In this document: positions 34,846 through 44,168 of the stretch, in pieces
Layout of the letters: every line of letters begins with the position of its first letter
Position numbering within the stretch: position 1 is the first letter of the stretch
Source of the DNA: Dichetophora obliterata
Lineage: Eukaryota > Arthropoda > Insecta > Diptera > Sciomyzidae
Length of the DNA stretch: 64,000 bases
Direction: 5' to 3'
Assembly: GCA_963920525.1 (NCBI GenBank)
Contig: OY986438.1
Location: 76,456,060 to 76,520,059, forward strand
The notes under the pieces: generated by a model
Database searches by the model: none
Told to the model about the DNA's origin: nothing
What the model saw: only the letters and a program-made list of their open reading frames with translations
Position numbers and translations under genes: made by a program

Positions 34846-35416
34846 TGTAGTGCACTTCAATCTAAACATTTCTATAACTCTAACTTAAACACATTTATTC
34901 CATGCAATTGTTATTTATAAACATTTAACACATAAAGATCTAGTCTACAAACTAACATTTCTATAAATGTAGCCTAAGCACATTTATGTAGCAAACAAAC
35001 AAAACAAACACATAACTATTGTGTACATTCTTACTCGCTTGCACTTTATGTTTACATAACATACATAACTACACTAAAATGACTACATAAACTAATATTC
35101 TACTTAGTTACAATTATATTAAATAAGATATATATTTAATTTTGTATTTATTTTTAAGTTAAAAAATACTGTTACTTGGCTTTATAAGCCGAAGAAAATC
35201 TGAAAATAAAATCATTAAAAGTTTTGAGCTTAAATCAACTCCTCCTTTTACTTGCTATATTTCTAAGCGCCTGAATGCACTTTCGAGTGACGGCGCAAAG
35301 AAATCTTTTTTTTAAAACTGGCCAGTAGCGCTCTTAAGCGCCGGCAATAAAAAAAAAATCAAACTTTAATTCGCATTAACCGTACAAAAGTAAAAGTCGC
35401 GCGTCCAACCCTTACA
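34846..35416 (+). repeat. gypsy-A 3' LTR
   Basis: 571 bp from TGTAGTGCAC to CCCTTACA. It lacks the SINE and 29 bp present in the 5' copy, and otherwise differs at very few positions. Confidence 0.95.
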
Positions 35417-35420
35417 GTTT

Positions 35421-35712
35421 TGTTTTTACGCAACTATTAAATTAGCGTATGCATTCTTGTGTAATTAAATTATATGTGTTATAGTTTTGGTTTATTTTTG
35501 AATGCAGTATAAGCATTTTTTCTTTATAAAAGACATATAAGAATTAAATAACATGTCAGAACAAATTGTGAGTTTTTCTTTTCAATAGTGTCAAGCAACT
35601 GGTCTTAGTGGTTCAACTAAGGTCCAACAGATCAAAATCAAGGAGCAAAAATTAATGGTCTTAGTGATTCTACTAAGGTCCATTTCTTGAAAATTTTTGA
35701 TACAATTCAACA
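35421..35712 (+). repeat. BEL 5' LTR, second part
   Basis: The BEL LTR resumes after the GTTT duplication and ends GATACAATTCAACA. It matches 43,552-43,843 nearly perfectly. Confidence 0.92.
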
Positions 35713-35714
35713 TT

Positions 35715-35732
35715 TGGTGACCCCGACCAGGA
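35715..35732 (+). promoter_or_regulatory. BEL primer binding site
   Basis: TGGTGACCCCGACCAGGA starts two bases after the LTR end. TGGTGACCCCGAC resembles a tRNA-Trp-type primer site; the tRNA is not confirmed. Confidence 0.6.
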
Positions 35733-35815
35733 AATTCAAATTTCTGTACAAACAAAAATAACGCGTAAAGTAAAAAAAAAAATCAATCAACATTTGATTT
35801 TTGGAAAAGTTCGAT

Positions 35816-36844
35816 ATGGAGACATTTCAAGAGTTGGTAGCTGCTCAGCAAAACATTGCTGTGAGAATTGAAACAATTTTGACAAACGTCAAAAAGGATC
35901 CATCTTCAAGAAAAACGAGCAGCTACTATGAAGAAAGGATCAATCGGTTGGATGAAGCATGGGCAGAATTCGAGAGCACGGATAACAAGATAAGGTGTCT
36001 CGCTAATTTGCCAATGCAACACGAGTACTTCGTTGACCAATATTTGCGCATTTCGGACCTGACTCTCAAAATTAAGGAGATGTTTGAAGCCGAAATGCAG
36101 AAATTGACAAAAAATTCTGAATATGCACCTTTACCTACGGCCCCTCCACGCAAGGACTGTAGGCCTGCCACGGCTGGTGGTATGCAGGAAGATGGCATCA
36201 TAGCAGATCAACATATTGACGTAGTGATAGTGAAGGTACTTCGTAATCAACGAGCTTTAATGAGAGCGTTAAGGCGAAACATTGAAGAAATCAGGGTTCA
36301 GGCGAATCAAAGTCACCCTGAATCGTACTATCATAACAAAGCAGCACTTATCGACAAATACATGAATGATTTTATTGTGAACAACGATGTCCTATGGCAG
36401 TCAACAAACAGTGATGATATAGAAGGATATACGTTGGATGAGTATTATAAAATGGAAGCAGAGGTGCACAACGTGTTAAGCGGATTACAACAGCACATCA
36501 GCAGTGCAAATTTGGATGCTCATCAGAGCACCAGCAGAAATGAACCACTTCAGGTGCAATTGCCTAAAATTGAGTTACCAAAATTTCACGGCAGCTACAC
36601 ACAATGGGTAGCGTTCAAGGATCTTTATACTCAACTGATTCACAACACGACAATAAGCGACGTTCAAAAAATGTTTCATTTAACAACACACTTGGGAGAC
36701 GAGCCAAACAATCTTATAAAACACTTACCAATCACAGGTGCCAATTATGTTATTGCATGGAACATTTTATTCAACAGGTACGACAACAGGAGGTTAATTG
36801 TGACAACATTGCTGAATAACTTGTTATCGCAGCCGAAAATGTAA
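35816..36844 (+). CDS. BEL Gag (N-terminal part, ends at a nonsense codon)
   Basis: This is the structural part of the BEL/Pao polyprotein, from the ATG at 35,816. It contains coiled helical regions and the BEL-type block LPKIELPKFHGSYTQW followed by FKDLYTQLIH. It stops at TAA 36,842-36,844, but the same frame continues immediately with conserved Gag sequence (NESAQTLKSLHD and onward), so the stop is very probably a CAA-to-TAA mutation within one polyprotein. Zinc knuckles lie beyond the stop. Confidence 0.9.
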   Translation: METFQELVAAQQNIAVRIETILTNVKKDPSSRKTSSYYEERINRLDEAWAEFESTDNKIRCLANLPMQHEYFVDQYLRISDLTLKIKEMFEAEMQKLTKNSEYAPLPTAPPRKDCRPATAGGMQEDGIIADQHIDVVIVKVLRNQRALMRALRRNIEEIRVQANQSHPESYYHNKAALIDKYMNDFIVNNDVLWQSTNSDDIEGYTLDEYYKMEAEVHNVLSGLQQHISSANLDAHQSTSRNEPLQVQLPKIELPKFHGSYTQWVAFKDLYTQLIHNTTISDVQKMFHLTTHLGDEPNNLIKHLPITGANYVIAWNILFNRYDNRRLIVTTLLNNLLSQPKM

Positions 36845-39800
36845 AACGAATCAGCACAAACGCTCAAATCCTTACACGATATAACGAAAGAGTGTCTTCA
36901 TGGTTTAGGCGCACAAGGCCTTCCAGTGGGCGAGTGGGATGTCATAGTAGTTCATTTACTGTTGCAAAAATTGGACCAAGCGACGCAAACAACATTTGAA
37001 CAGTCGCTAAATGACAATAAAAAGCTTATAACCTTACGTGAACTACTTAGATTTTTAGAGCATCGCTTCCAAGCACTAGAAACGCGTGGAAAGGCTCATG
37101 AGCATCTCTGTTCCGGGGGAAAAGATAGAGCAAAAACAACAGCAGCAATTTCAACATCAAGCAACTGCAAGGTATGTGGATCGACAGAACATCCAATATA
37201 TTATTGCGAAAAATTCCTGAAGATGTCATCAGTTGAAAGATTACAATGGACACAGAGGAATAAGCTTTGTGTTAACTGTTTCAAACCCAATCATGCCGCC
37301 AAGGTATGTCCTTTACGATCCTGTACAAAGTGCACAAGTAAGCACAACACATTACTGCATTTGGAGACTTCAGGAAAGCGACCCAAGTCAGCAGCAAAAT
37401 CAGCATCAGGTGAAATCAAACAAACGCAAAATATAAATTCAAACACACCTATTGTAGCAGCTGCGAACAAGCATCAGCATAACGAGCACTACATACTATT
37501 AGCTACTGCAAGAGTTAAGGTAATTGGAAACAACGGCCACATCGATGAATTTCGAGCCTTATTGGACTCCGGGTCTCAGGTCAACTTAGTGACGGAAAGA
37601 GTCGTATCAAAACTTTCACTACAAACATCGGATGCATCGCTTTGCATCGAAGGAATAGGTCGTACAACAAAAAATGTAGCACAGCGCGTAAATTTTGAGA
37701 TTCAAGCACACGCTGGCAGTTATTCCACCAGAATTGAAGCATTTGTTCTTCCCAACATAGTGTCACCGCAACCTACAAAAACGTTAGATACATCCAATTG
37801 GTCACTTCCTGAAAATATCAAGCTGGCCGATCCAAGATTCAATCAAACGGATAAAATCGACATACTTATAGGAGCCGAGTTCTATCATCAATTATTGCGG
37901 CCACAACAGTTCAAAATTAACAACGAATTTCCTACTTTTCATAACACCGCACTTGGTTGGATCGTGACAGGAAAAATAGAAAGATGCGGTAATAGTTCGG
38001 CAACCTGTGCAATGTTTAGCCCAGACGAAGAGACAACGAATCAATTGATTGAAAAATTTTGGAAGCTTGAAGACACAAATGACTCAGAGCATCAAATGTC
38101 ATTACTAGAACAGCGCTGCGAAACCCATTTCCGTCAAAATATAAGAAGGAACACTGATGGTCGCTTTGTAGTCCGTCTGCCATTCTCAGAGAACCCCATA
38201 ACCCTCGGAAATTCGAGACAGATGTCCGTCAATGGATTCCTATCATTGGAAAGACGACTCAACAGTAATCCCAAACTAAGAGAGGACTACAACAAGTTTA
38301 TGGAGGAGTACGAAGCTCTAGGACACATGGAAGAAATTAAAGAAAGTGATATTCCAGATTTAAACTATGTCATGCCCCATCACTGTGTTCTTAAACCAGA
38401 AAGCTCTACAACAAAACTTAGAGTGGTGTTTGATGCATCCGCTAAAACCAACATTGGGTCATCTCTTAACGACATTCTACACGCTGGGCCAACGGTACAG
38501 AGTGATTTGTTTTCAATATTATTACGTTTTCGCATGCATCGCTTTGTTTTCACCGCTGACATAGAGAAAATGTATCGACAAATATGTGTCAATGAGGCTG
38601 ACCAGATGTTTCAACTTATTATTTGGAGATACAATCAACATGAAGACATTAAATTTTACCGATTGAAAACCGTTACCTATGGAACTTCACCAGCACCATA
38701 TCTAGCAACAAAATGCCTCCAATACTTAGCTTCGCAAGGCCTTATGAAATATCCTTTAGGAGCAACAATATTGCGTGATGATTTTTATGTTGACGATTGT
38801 CTTAGTGGCACGGATTCTATCAACACTGCTTTAGAATCACAAGGTCAAGTTCAAGCATTACTAAGGGAAGCTGGCTTCAAATTAAGAAAATGGTGCTCTA
38901 ATCACGCTAAACTTCTAAGTGGAATTCCACCAGAAGACCAGGAAATCAACCTGGACTTAGACGAATCATCGAGTCAGTCAATAAAAACTCTCGGGATGAT
39001 ATGGCTACCAAAATCTGACCAGCTGTGCGGGCGAGCGCAAATATCATCATCAAGCAACATCACAAAACGAATAGTGAGCTCAGAATTAGCACATATCTTC
39101 GACCCATTAGGTATTTTTGGGCCAGTTGTCGTCAGAGCTAAAATATTTCTGCAACAGCTGTGGCAATTACAAATATCTTGGGATGATGAATTACCTACAA
39201 ATCTTCAGCACGAATGGAACAATTTCCGCGCAAATATAGTAGCACTCAATACCATAAGGGTGGACAGATTTGTATTTAAGCCTCAAAGAATTGTATCCAC
39301 ACAAATTCACACATTTGTGGACGCATCCGAACGAGCTTACGGAGCAGCAGTCTACATTCGTTCAACCTACACAGAAAAAACTGTAGGAACCAGATTAATT
39401 TGTTCAAAATCACGAATAGCACCACTTAAAAAACAAACTCTACCACGGCTAGAATTATGTGCAGCTGTGTTGGGTGTGGAACTTACAAACAGAGTAAAGA
39501 AGGACATACGGTTACAAAACACTGAAACGTTCCTTTGGACTGACTCGCAAATTGTATTAGCTTGGATAAAGTCAACTGCAGCTTCATTTCATACCTTTGT
39601 AGCAAACCGAATAGCAAAAATTCAAGAGTTATGCATTCCAAGTCAATGGAGACATGTCAGTTCCAAGGAAAATCCTGCCGATGCAATATCTCGAGGATTA
39701 GCACCAGAAAATCTATCCAAGCATTCAATTTGGTTTTATGGTCCACCTTTTTTATCCGGGAAGAGCAGTCAATGGTCTGAACCATATTCACAAGACATTT

Positions 39801-41584
39801 CTAAAACTTGCGACTTAGAGCGAAAAGAAACAAAACGTGTCTTAGCAATATCAACAACACATCAATCGTTAGAAGAAACAATCTTCAAAATCAATCATCG
39901 AAATTCATTCCGATTTTTGCAACGCACCGTCGGTTATTTACTGAGGTTTATTCGAAATTCAAGAACAACCCGTCAATTGCGACCAAGTTACAAGGCGTTA
40001 GATATTCATGAATTGGATGATGCTCTTAGAATAATTATAAAGGTCATTCAAGCTGCAGGATTCCGTAATGAACTAGAAACCTTATCAAAAAAAATGCCTG
40101 TCAATAAGTCTAGCTCCCTGGCTTCATTAAATCCGTTCATGGATGAATATCAAATAATGCGAATTGGCGGTCGACTTGAACAATCATCATTACTGTTCGA
40201 AGAAAAACATCCAGCAATTTTGCCGCACAACCACCTCATGGTGAAACTATTGTTGCAAATGCTTCATGAAAATAATCGTCACTGTGGTCCACAAGCTCTG
40301 CTAGCAGCATCCAGAGCACACTTCTGGATAACCAGTGGGAAAACTATAACTCGCAGGATCGTACATAAGTGTGTACGATGTACGAAAGCAAAACCAAGGC
40401 TCTTCAAACAACTTATGGGAAACTTACCAGCTGTAAGAATAACACCGGCACGTCCATTCATAACATCAGGAGTAGACTACTTCGGACCGGTTTGGATTCA
40501 TCATAAAGTTAGAGGCAAAAGACCTGACAAGGCCTACATTGCTGTGTTTTGTTGCTTCGCTACAAAGGCCATCCACATGAAGGTGGTTTCTAACCTATCA
40601 ACAGACGCATTTATAGGAGCCCTAAGACGATTTATTAGCAGAAGAGGTCATTGCAAAACATTGTATAGTGATAATGCTACAAATTTTGTCGGAGCAAGTA
40701 ACAAATTGGCTGAATTAAAGGAATCCATTTATTCTCAAACAGCTCAAGAAAAACTTATACGAACATGTAGTGAACAATCAATTGAATTCAAATTTATTCC
40801 ACCCAGAGCACCACATTTTGGAGGGCTTTGGGAGGCGGCAGTAAAATCTGCAAAACACTTGTTGGTTCGAAGCGTATCAGTGGCATCAATGACATACGAA
40901 GAACTGGAAACGGTTATCATTGAAATAGAAGCTATACTCAACTCTCGACCACTGATCCCAATGTCATCAAACTGCGACGATCTCGAAGCACTCACACCAG
41001 GTCACTTTCTAGTGGGTGAACCTCTGACAACGTCAGTTGATGCAAATACACAAACAATAACTGCATCTCTTGGCTCACGATGGAGAATCATATCAGAACT
41101 TAAACATAAATTCTGGAAGGAATGGTCACAAAAGTACTTACACGAATTGCAAGAAAGAGGCAAGTGGAAAACACCGTCACCGAACATAACTGAAGGCATG
41201 CTAGTGATCATAAAAGAAGATAACATTCCTGTACTTCGATGGCCATTAGGAAGAATTACCCGGGTATACAAGGGCGACGACGGACTGGTTCGAGTAGTCG
41301 ATTTGAAAACAATAAATGGAACGTTCAAAAGACCTATTCACAGATTGGCCCCACTGTTCAATGACTCCAACTTGGAATATAAGGACTATGACAACCAATT
41401 TATACCACAGAACTCTCAAAAAAGAATACATTCCCGTTCATCAGAGTCTGGCAAAGAAGGTACACGCCCAAAGAGGAGAGTAGTGTCACACACTTCACAA
41501 GGAATCTTCACAACTATCATAATTTCACTTCTCTTTCTACCACTAGTATTTGCCTCATCAGTAAAAATAACTAATTTTAAGTAA
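36845..41584 (+). CDS. BEL Pol with C-terminal Gag zinc knuckle, PR, RT, RNase H, integrase
   Basis: In frame with Gag and 1,579 codons long. Order: end of capsid, CKVCGSTEH and CVNCFKPNH zinc knuckles (37,165-37,330), protease DSGSQ (37,565), reverse transcriptase of BEL type (RVVFDASAKT) with intact YVDD (38,786-38,797), RNase H (FVDASE at about 39,313, LELCAA, TDSQIV), integrase with HKCVRCTKAKPR zinc region, GVDYFGP, YSDNATNF and GGLWEAAVK. The last 25 residues before TAA 41,582-41,584 form a hydrophobic segment ending VFASS, likely the signal peptide of the envelope-like domain that follows in the same frame. No ATG start exists after the first stop. Confidence 0.93.
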   Translation, partial: NESAQTLKSLHDITKECLHGLGAQGLPVGEWDVIVVHLLLQKLDQATQTTFEQSLNDNKKLITLRELLRFLEHRFQALETRGKAHEHLCSGGKDRAKTTAAISTSSNCKVCGSTEHPIYYCEKFLKMSSVERLQWTQRNKLCVNCFKPNHAAKVCPLRSCTKCTSKHNTLLHLETSGKRPKSAAKSASGEIKQTQNINSNTPIVAAANKHQHNEHYILLATARVKVIGNNGHIDEFRALLDSGSQVNLVTERVVSKLSLQTSDASLCIEGIGRTTKNVAQRVNFEIQAHAGSYSTRIEAFVLPNIVSPQPTKTLDTSNWSLPENIKLADPRFNQTDKIDILIGAEFYHQLLRPQQFKINNEFPTFHNTALGWIVTGKIERCGNSSATCAMFSPDEETTNQLIEKFWKLEDTNDSEHQMSLLEQRCETHFRQNIRRNTDGRFVVRLPFSENPITLGNSRQMSVNGFLSLERRLNSNPKLREDYNKFMEEYEALGHMEEIKESDIPDLNYVMPHHCVLKPESSTTKLRVVFDASAKTNIGSSLNDILHAGPTVQSDLFSILLRFRMHRFVFTADIEKMYRQICVNEADQMFQLIIWRYNQHEDIKFYRLKTVTYGTSPAPYLATKCLQYLASQGLMKYPLGATILRDDFYVDDCLSGTDSINTALESQGQVQALLREAGFKLRKWCSNHAKLLSGIPPEDQEINLDLDESSSQSIKTLGMIWLPKSDQLCGRAQISSSSNITKRIVSSELAHIFDPLGIFGPVVVRAKIFLQQLWQLQISWDDELPTNLQHEWNNFRANIVALNTIRVDRFVFKPQRIVSTQIHTFVDASERAYGAAVYIRSTYTEKTVGTRLICSKSRIAPLKKQTLPRLELCAAVLGVELTNRVKKDIRLQNTETFLWTDSQIVLAWIKSTAASFHTFVANRIAKIQELCIPSQWRHVSSKENPADAISRGLAPENLSKHSIWFYGPPFLSGKSSQWSEPYSQDISKTCDLERKETKRVLAISTTHQSLEETIFKINHRNSFRFLQRTVGYLLRFIRNSRTTRQLRPSYKALDIHELDDALRIIIKVIQAAGFRNELETLSKKMPVNKSSSLASLNPFMDEYQIMRIGGRLEQSSLLFEEKHPAILPHNHLMVKLLLQMLHENNRHCGPQALLAASRAHFWITSGKTITRRIVHKCVRCTKAKPRLFKQLMGNLPAVRITPARPFITSGVDYFGPVWIHHKVRGKRPDKAYIAVFCCFATKAIHMKVVSNLSTDAFIGALRRFISRRGHCKTLYSDNATNFVGASNKLAELKESIYSQTAQEKLIRTCSEQSIEFKFIPPRAPHFGGLWEAAVKSAKHLLVRSVSVASMTYEELETVIIEIEAILNSRPLIPMSSNCDDLEALTPGHFLVGEPLTTSVDANTQTITASLGSRWRIISELKHKFWKEWSQKYLHELQERGKWKTPSPNITEGMLVIIKEDNIPVLRWPLGRITRVYKGDDGLVRVVDLKTINGTFKRPIHRLAPLFNDSNLEYKDYDNQFIPQNSQKRIHSRSSESGKEGTRPKRRVVSHTSQGIFTTIIISLLFLPLVFASSVKITNFK

Positions 41585-43234
41585 GAACCAGGAATCTATT
41601 TTGAAAACATCGGCACAACAAAACTTTCATCAGCACACTGGACGTTCATGGTATTCTATGACCTCAGCCCAATGTGGTCAGATATGAAAACACTAGACGA
41701 AGGAAAAAATACTCTGATAGATATGTGCATAAGGCCATCAATAGAAACATCATGTGCTCCAATTATTCATCATTTCAAGCATACGTTCAGTACATTGCTA
41801 CAAGAAGAAATGCTTCTGACAAAAAAACGGCAGAAGCGAGGAGCATTAGATATAGTCGGTAATATGGCCCATGCCCTGTTTGGAGTACTAGACTCAAACT
41901 ACGCAGAGACTATGTCAAAAACTATAGAGAATGTCAAACTCAATGAAGAACACCTCATGAATTTGTTCCGCAATCAAACATCAATAATTGATTCCACGTT
42001 GAACATAATAAAGGTTGATGAGAAGGCAACCGAAGTTAATTTCAAGAAGTTACAAAGGTCAATATATGAAGATATGAATCACATCGAAAATGAAACAACA
42101 ATACTTCGACAATCAAATCAGCTCACGGCATTAGTGACTCAGCTGTCAATGATCACAACAAACATGCAACACATACAATCAGAATTACTTCATGCATTGA
42201 CTCAATCTCATAACGGAAATATTAGTCCATTGATCTTAACTCCACAACAACTGAAGCAAGAGTTACAGATAATTCAGGCTCATCTCCCTTCAACACGAAC
42301 TCTTCCTACCGACAACGAAAACCTACTCCAATTTTACAAACTAATGACCGTGCGTTCTGCGGTGAACGAGAAACACATAATGTTCCTACTAGAACTACCT
42401 CTGGTGGATCCAGAAGCATATTCATTGTTTAAGCTGACCGCAATCCCTACTAAACTCAACGAAGGCATGGTAGCAATTATTCCGAAGACACAATTCTTGG
42501 CGGTTAACAATCATCGCGATCAATATGCAATGTTGACAATAGAAGACTTGAATACATGTACGATTCTAATGGAAAATATTCGCATATGTCCAAATCAACA
42601 GTCAAGATTCGGAATTGAGTATCCTGCTTTTATTTGTGAAATCCAGTTATTCAACAACAAAACGGCAATAAATTGTGAGTTCACAAAAATCCACAATAAC
42701 ATCACCTTCACGGCATTGCACCATACAAACAACTGGATGTTTGCAACCATGTCAGTTATAGAACTTTCTGCAGTTTGCGGCAACGACATATCACGGGAAC
42801 ACCTTATGGGTTCGGGAATTCTCACCATCGAGCAAAGCTGCGTGTTGAAAAACAACATGATCATTCTTCAAGGCCATGAAGAACAGTCGAGCCAACAATT
42901 ACTTTCATACGCGTCATTTGGAACCATTTCTAATACCAGTATATATACTGAGGTGAAAACTGTAAGGGAGCACATCGAAGATTTCCAAACTCAAGTGGAT
43001 AAGATCACCAATCTTCAAAGTCAACTTATAAAAATCAGGAACTTGCCAGCTAACCTGCAGCCCTCCGTAGTCCATCATCAATACATGAGCGGGGCCGCTT
43101 TGTTGCTGTCAATAATTATAATTGCACTATTTACAGCGTGGCGAATCAAATTGCAATGTCAGAAAAACTCCTCTATCAATTTAACTCCAACAATACCAAA
43201 GCCGATGCCAAGACAACATTTTTCGGAGGTTTAA
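41585..43234 (+). CDS. BEL envelope-like glycoprotein domain
   Basis: In the same frame as Pol, directly after TAA 41,582; the first ATG is at 41,648. It resembles the fusion-type envelope proteins of insect retroelements and roo. Visible features are a furin-like RQKR site about 60 residues after that ATG followed by a hydrophobic Gly-Ala-rich segment, several N-glycosylation sites, heptad-like helices, cysteines in the second half, and one transmembrane segment near the C-terminus followed by a short basic tail. The signal peptide appears to lie upstream of the TAA, so that stop cuts it off from the protein body. The family match is by motif order only. Confidence 0.8.
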   Translation, partial: EPGIYFENIGTTKLSSAHWTFMVFYDLSPMWSDMKTLDEGKNTLIDMCIRPSIETSCAPIIHHFKHTFSTLLQEEMLLTKKRQKRGALDIVGNMAHALFGVLDSNYAETMSKTIENVKLNEEHLMNLFRNQTSIIDSTLNIIKVDEKATEVNFKKLQRSIYEDMNHIENETTILRQSNQLTALVTQLSMITTNMQHIQSELLHALTQSHNGNISPLILTPQQLKQELQIIQAHLPSTRTLPTDNENLLQFYKLMTVRSAVNEKHIMFLLELPLVDPEAYSLFKLTAIPTKLNEGMVAIIPKTQFLAVNNHRDQYAMLTIEDLNTCTILMENIRICPNQQSRFGIEYPAFICEIQLFNNKTAINCEFTKIHNNITFTALHHTNNWMFATMSVIELSAVCGNDISREHLMGSGILTIEQSCVLKNNMIILQGHEEQSSQQLLSYASFGTISNTSIYTEVKTVREHIEDFQTQVDKITNLQSQLIKIRNLPANLQPSVVHHQYMSGAALLLSIIIIALFTAWRIKLQCQKNSSINLTPTIPKPMPRQHFSEV

Positions 43235-43270
43235 TTGCATGTTATCGCAACTGCTCAACGCGGCGGAGAA

Positions 43271-43843
43271 TGTTAACACAGCAGAAGATGCCTATGTGTG
43301 TCAGCCAAGGCACACATATTGAAGCATAAGCAGTTGGGCTCATGTCACAGTCAATGACCTAGTCATGAGTTGTGTTAACTGAATATATTATAGCGTTTTT
43401 TATATTACGCAATTGCAGCGTATGCATTTTAACTAAATTAAAATGTATTAAACTTTGTGTTATTTGTAAGCGTTTTTATTATTAAATTGTAGAGTATGCA
43501 TTCTAGTTAATTAAATTGTATGTATTAAAGTTTTGTTGTTTGTAAGCGTTTTGTTTTTACGCAACTATTAAATTAGCGTATGCATTCTTGTGTAATTAAA
43601 TTATATGTGTTATAGTTTTGGTTTATTTTTGAATGCAGTATAAGCATTTTTTCTTTATAAAAGACATATAAGAATTAAATAACATGTCAGAACAAATTGT
43701 GAGTTTTTCTTTTCAATAGTGTCAAGCAACTGGCCTTAGTGGTTCAACTAAGGTCCAACAGATCAAAATCAAGGAGCAAAAATTAATGGTCTTAGTGATT
43801 CTACTAAGGTCCATTTCTTGAAAATTTTTGATACAATTCAACA
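43271..43843 (+). repeat. BEL 3' LTR
   Basis: 573 bp from TGTTAACACAGC to ATTCAACA, preceded by a weak purine tract (GGCGGAGAA) and followed by the duplication GAGTT. Confidence 0.95.
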
Positions 43844-43848
43844 GAGTT

Positions 43849-44168
43849 TTTAAAACGAAGTCCAGTTTCAACAGTTATAACTTATTTGTTCGCATTTTGG
43901 GTTTTGCAATTTTGTGTACGAAATAGCTTAGACTATGCCATAGCTATCCGTAATATAGTTTTTTTAAATTTTGCATATTTGATTTTTGGGAATTTTTTCC
44001 GTAAAAATAACTTAACTCGAAATTTACAAAATGTTGCATATAAAGTAAAAAATTTCATAACTACCAAGTTATTCAACGTAAATACACAATTTTTTGTAAA
44101 TGTAATAAATGTTGGTTCTTAAAATATTTCAACAGCGTTTCTTAGGCATTTTTTAAATTTTGATATAT
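43849..44168. repeat. Dispersed repeat that was the BEL target
   Basis: 43,890-44,010 (GTGTACGAAATAGCTTAGAC context) resembles 25,735-25,870. No gene is seen. Confidence 0.5.

Larger units (their letters stand above)
27675..35416 (+). mobile_element. gypsy-A: complete Ty3/gypsy retrotransposon
   Basis: A full element with 5' LTR, primer site, ORF0, hydrophobic ORF, gag, pol, purine tract and 3' LTR. It inserted into the BEL 5' LTR and made the 4-bp duplication GTTT (27,671-27,674 and 35,417-35,420). All reading frames are open and all catalytic motifs are present. Apart from a SINE in the 5' LTR and a 29-bp gap in the 3' LTR, the two LTRs are nearly identical, so it is the most recent large insertion here and may have been active recently. 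Confidence 0.95.
27394..43843 (+). mobile_element. BEL/Pao element with envelope-like domain, interrupted by gypsy-A
   Basis: This is a complete element flanked by the 5-bp duplication GAGTT (27,389-27,393 and 43,844-43,848). The LTRs are both 573 bp once gypsy-A is removed (27,394-27,674 plus 35,421-35,712, and 43,271-43,843) and show only about three differences, so it is young. The coding region 35,816-43,234 is one frame (Gag, Pol, envelope-like) broken by two TAA codons. The single-polyprotein layout and the envelope domain resemble roo of Drosophila. Confidence 0.93.

Noticed and set aside
36842..36844. Programmed readthrough of TAA between BEL Gag and Pol
   Set aside because: TAA followed by AAC is not a known readthrough context, conserved Gag sequence continues on both sides, and a CAA-to-TAA mutation explains it better.
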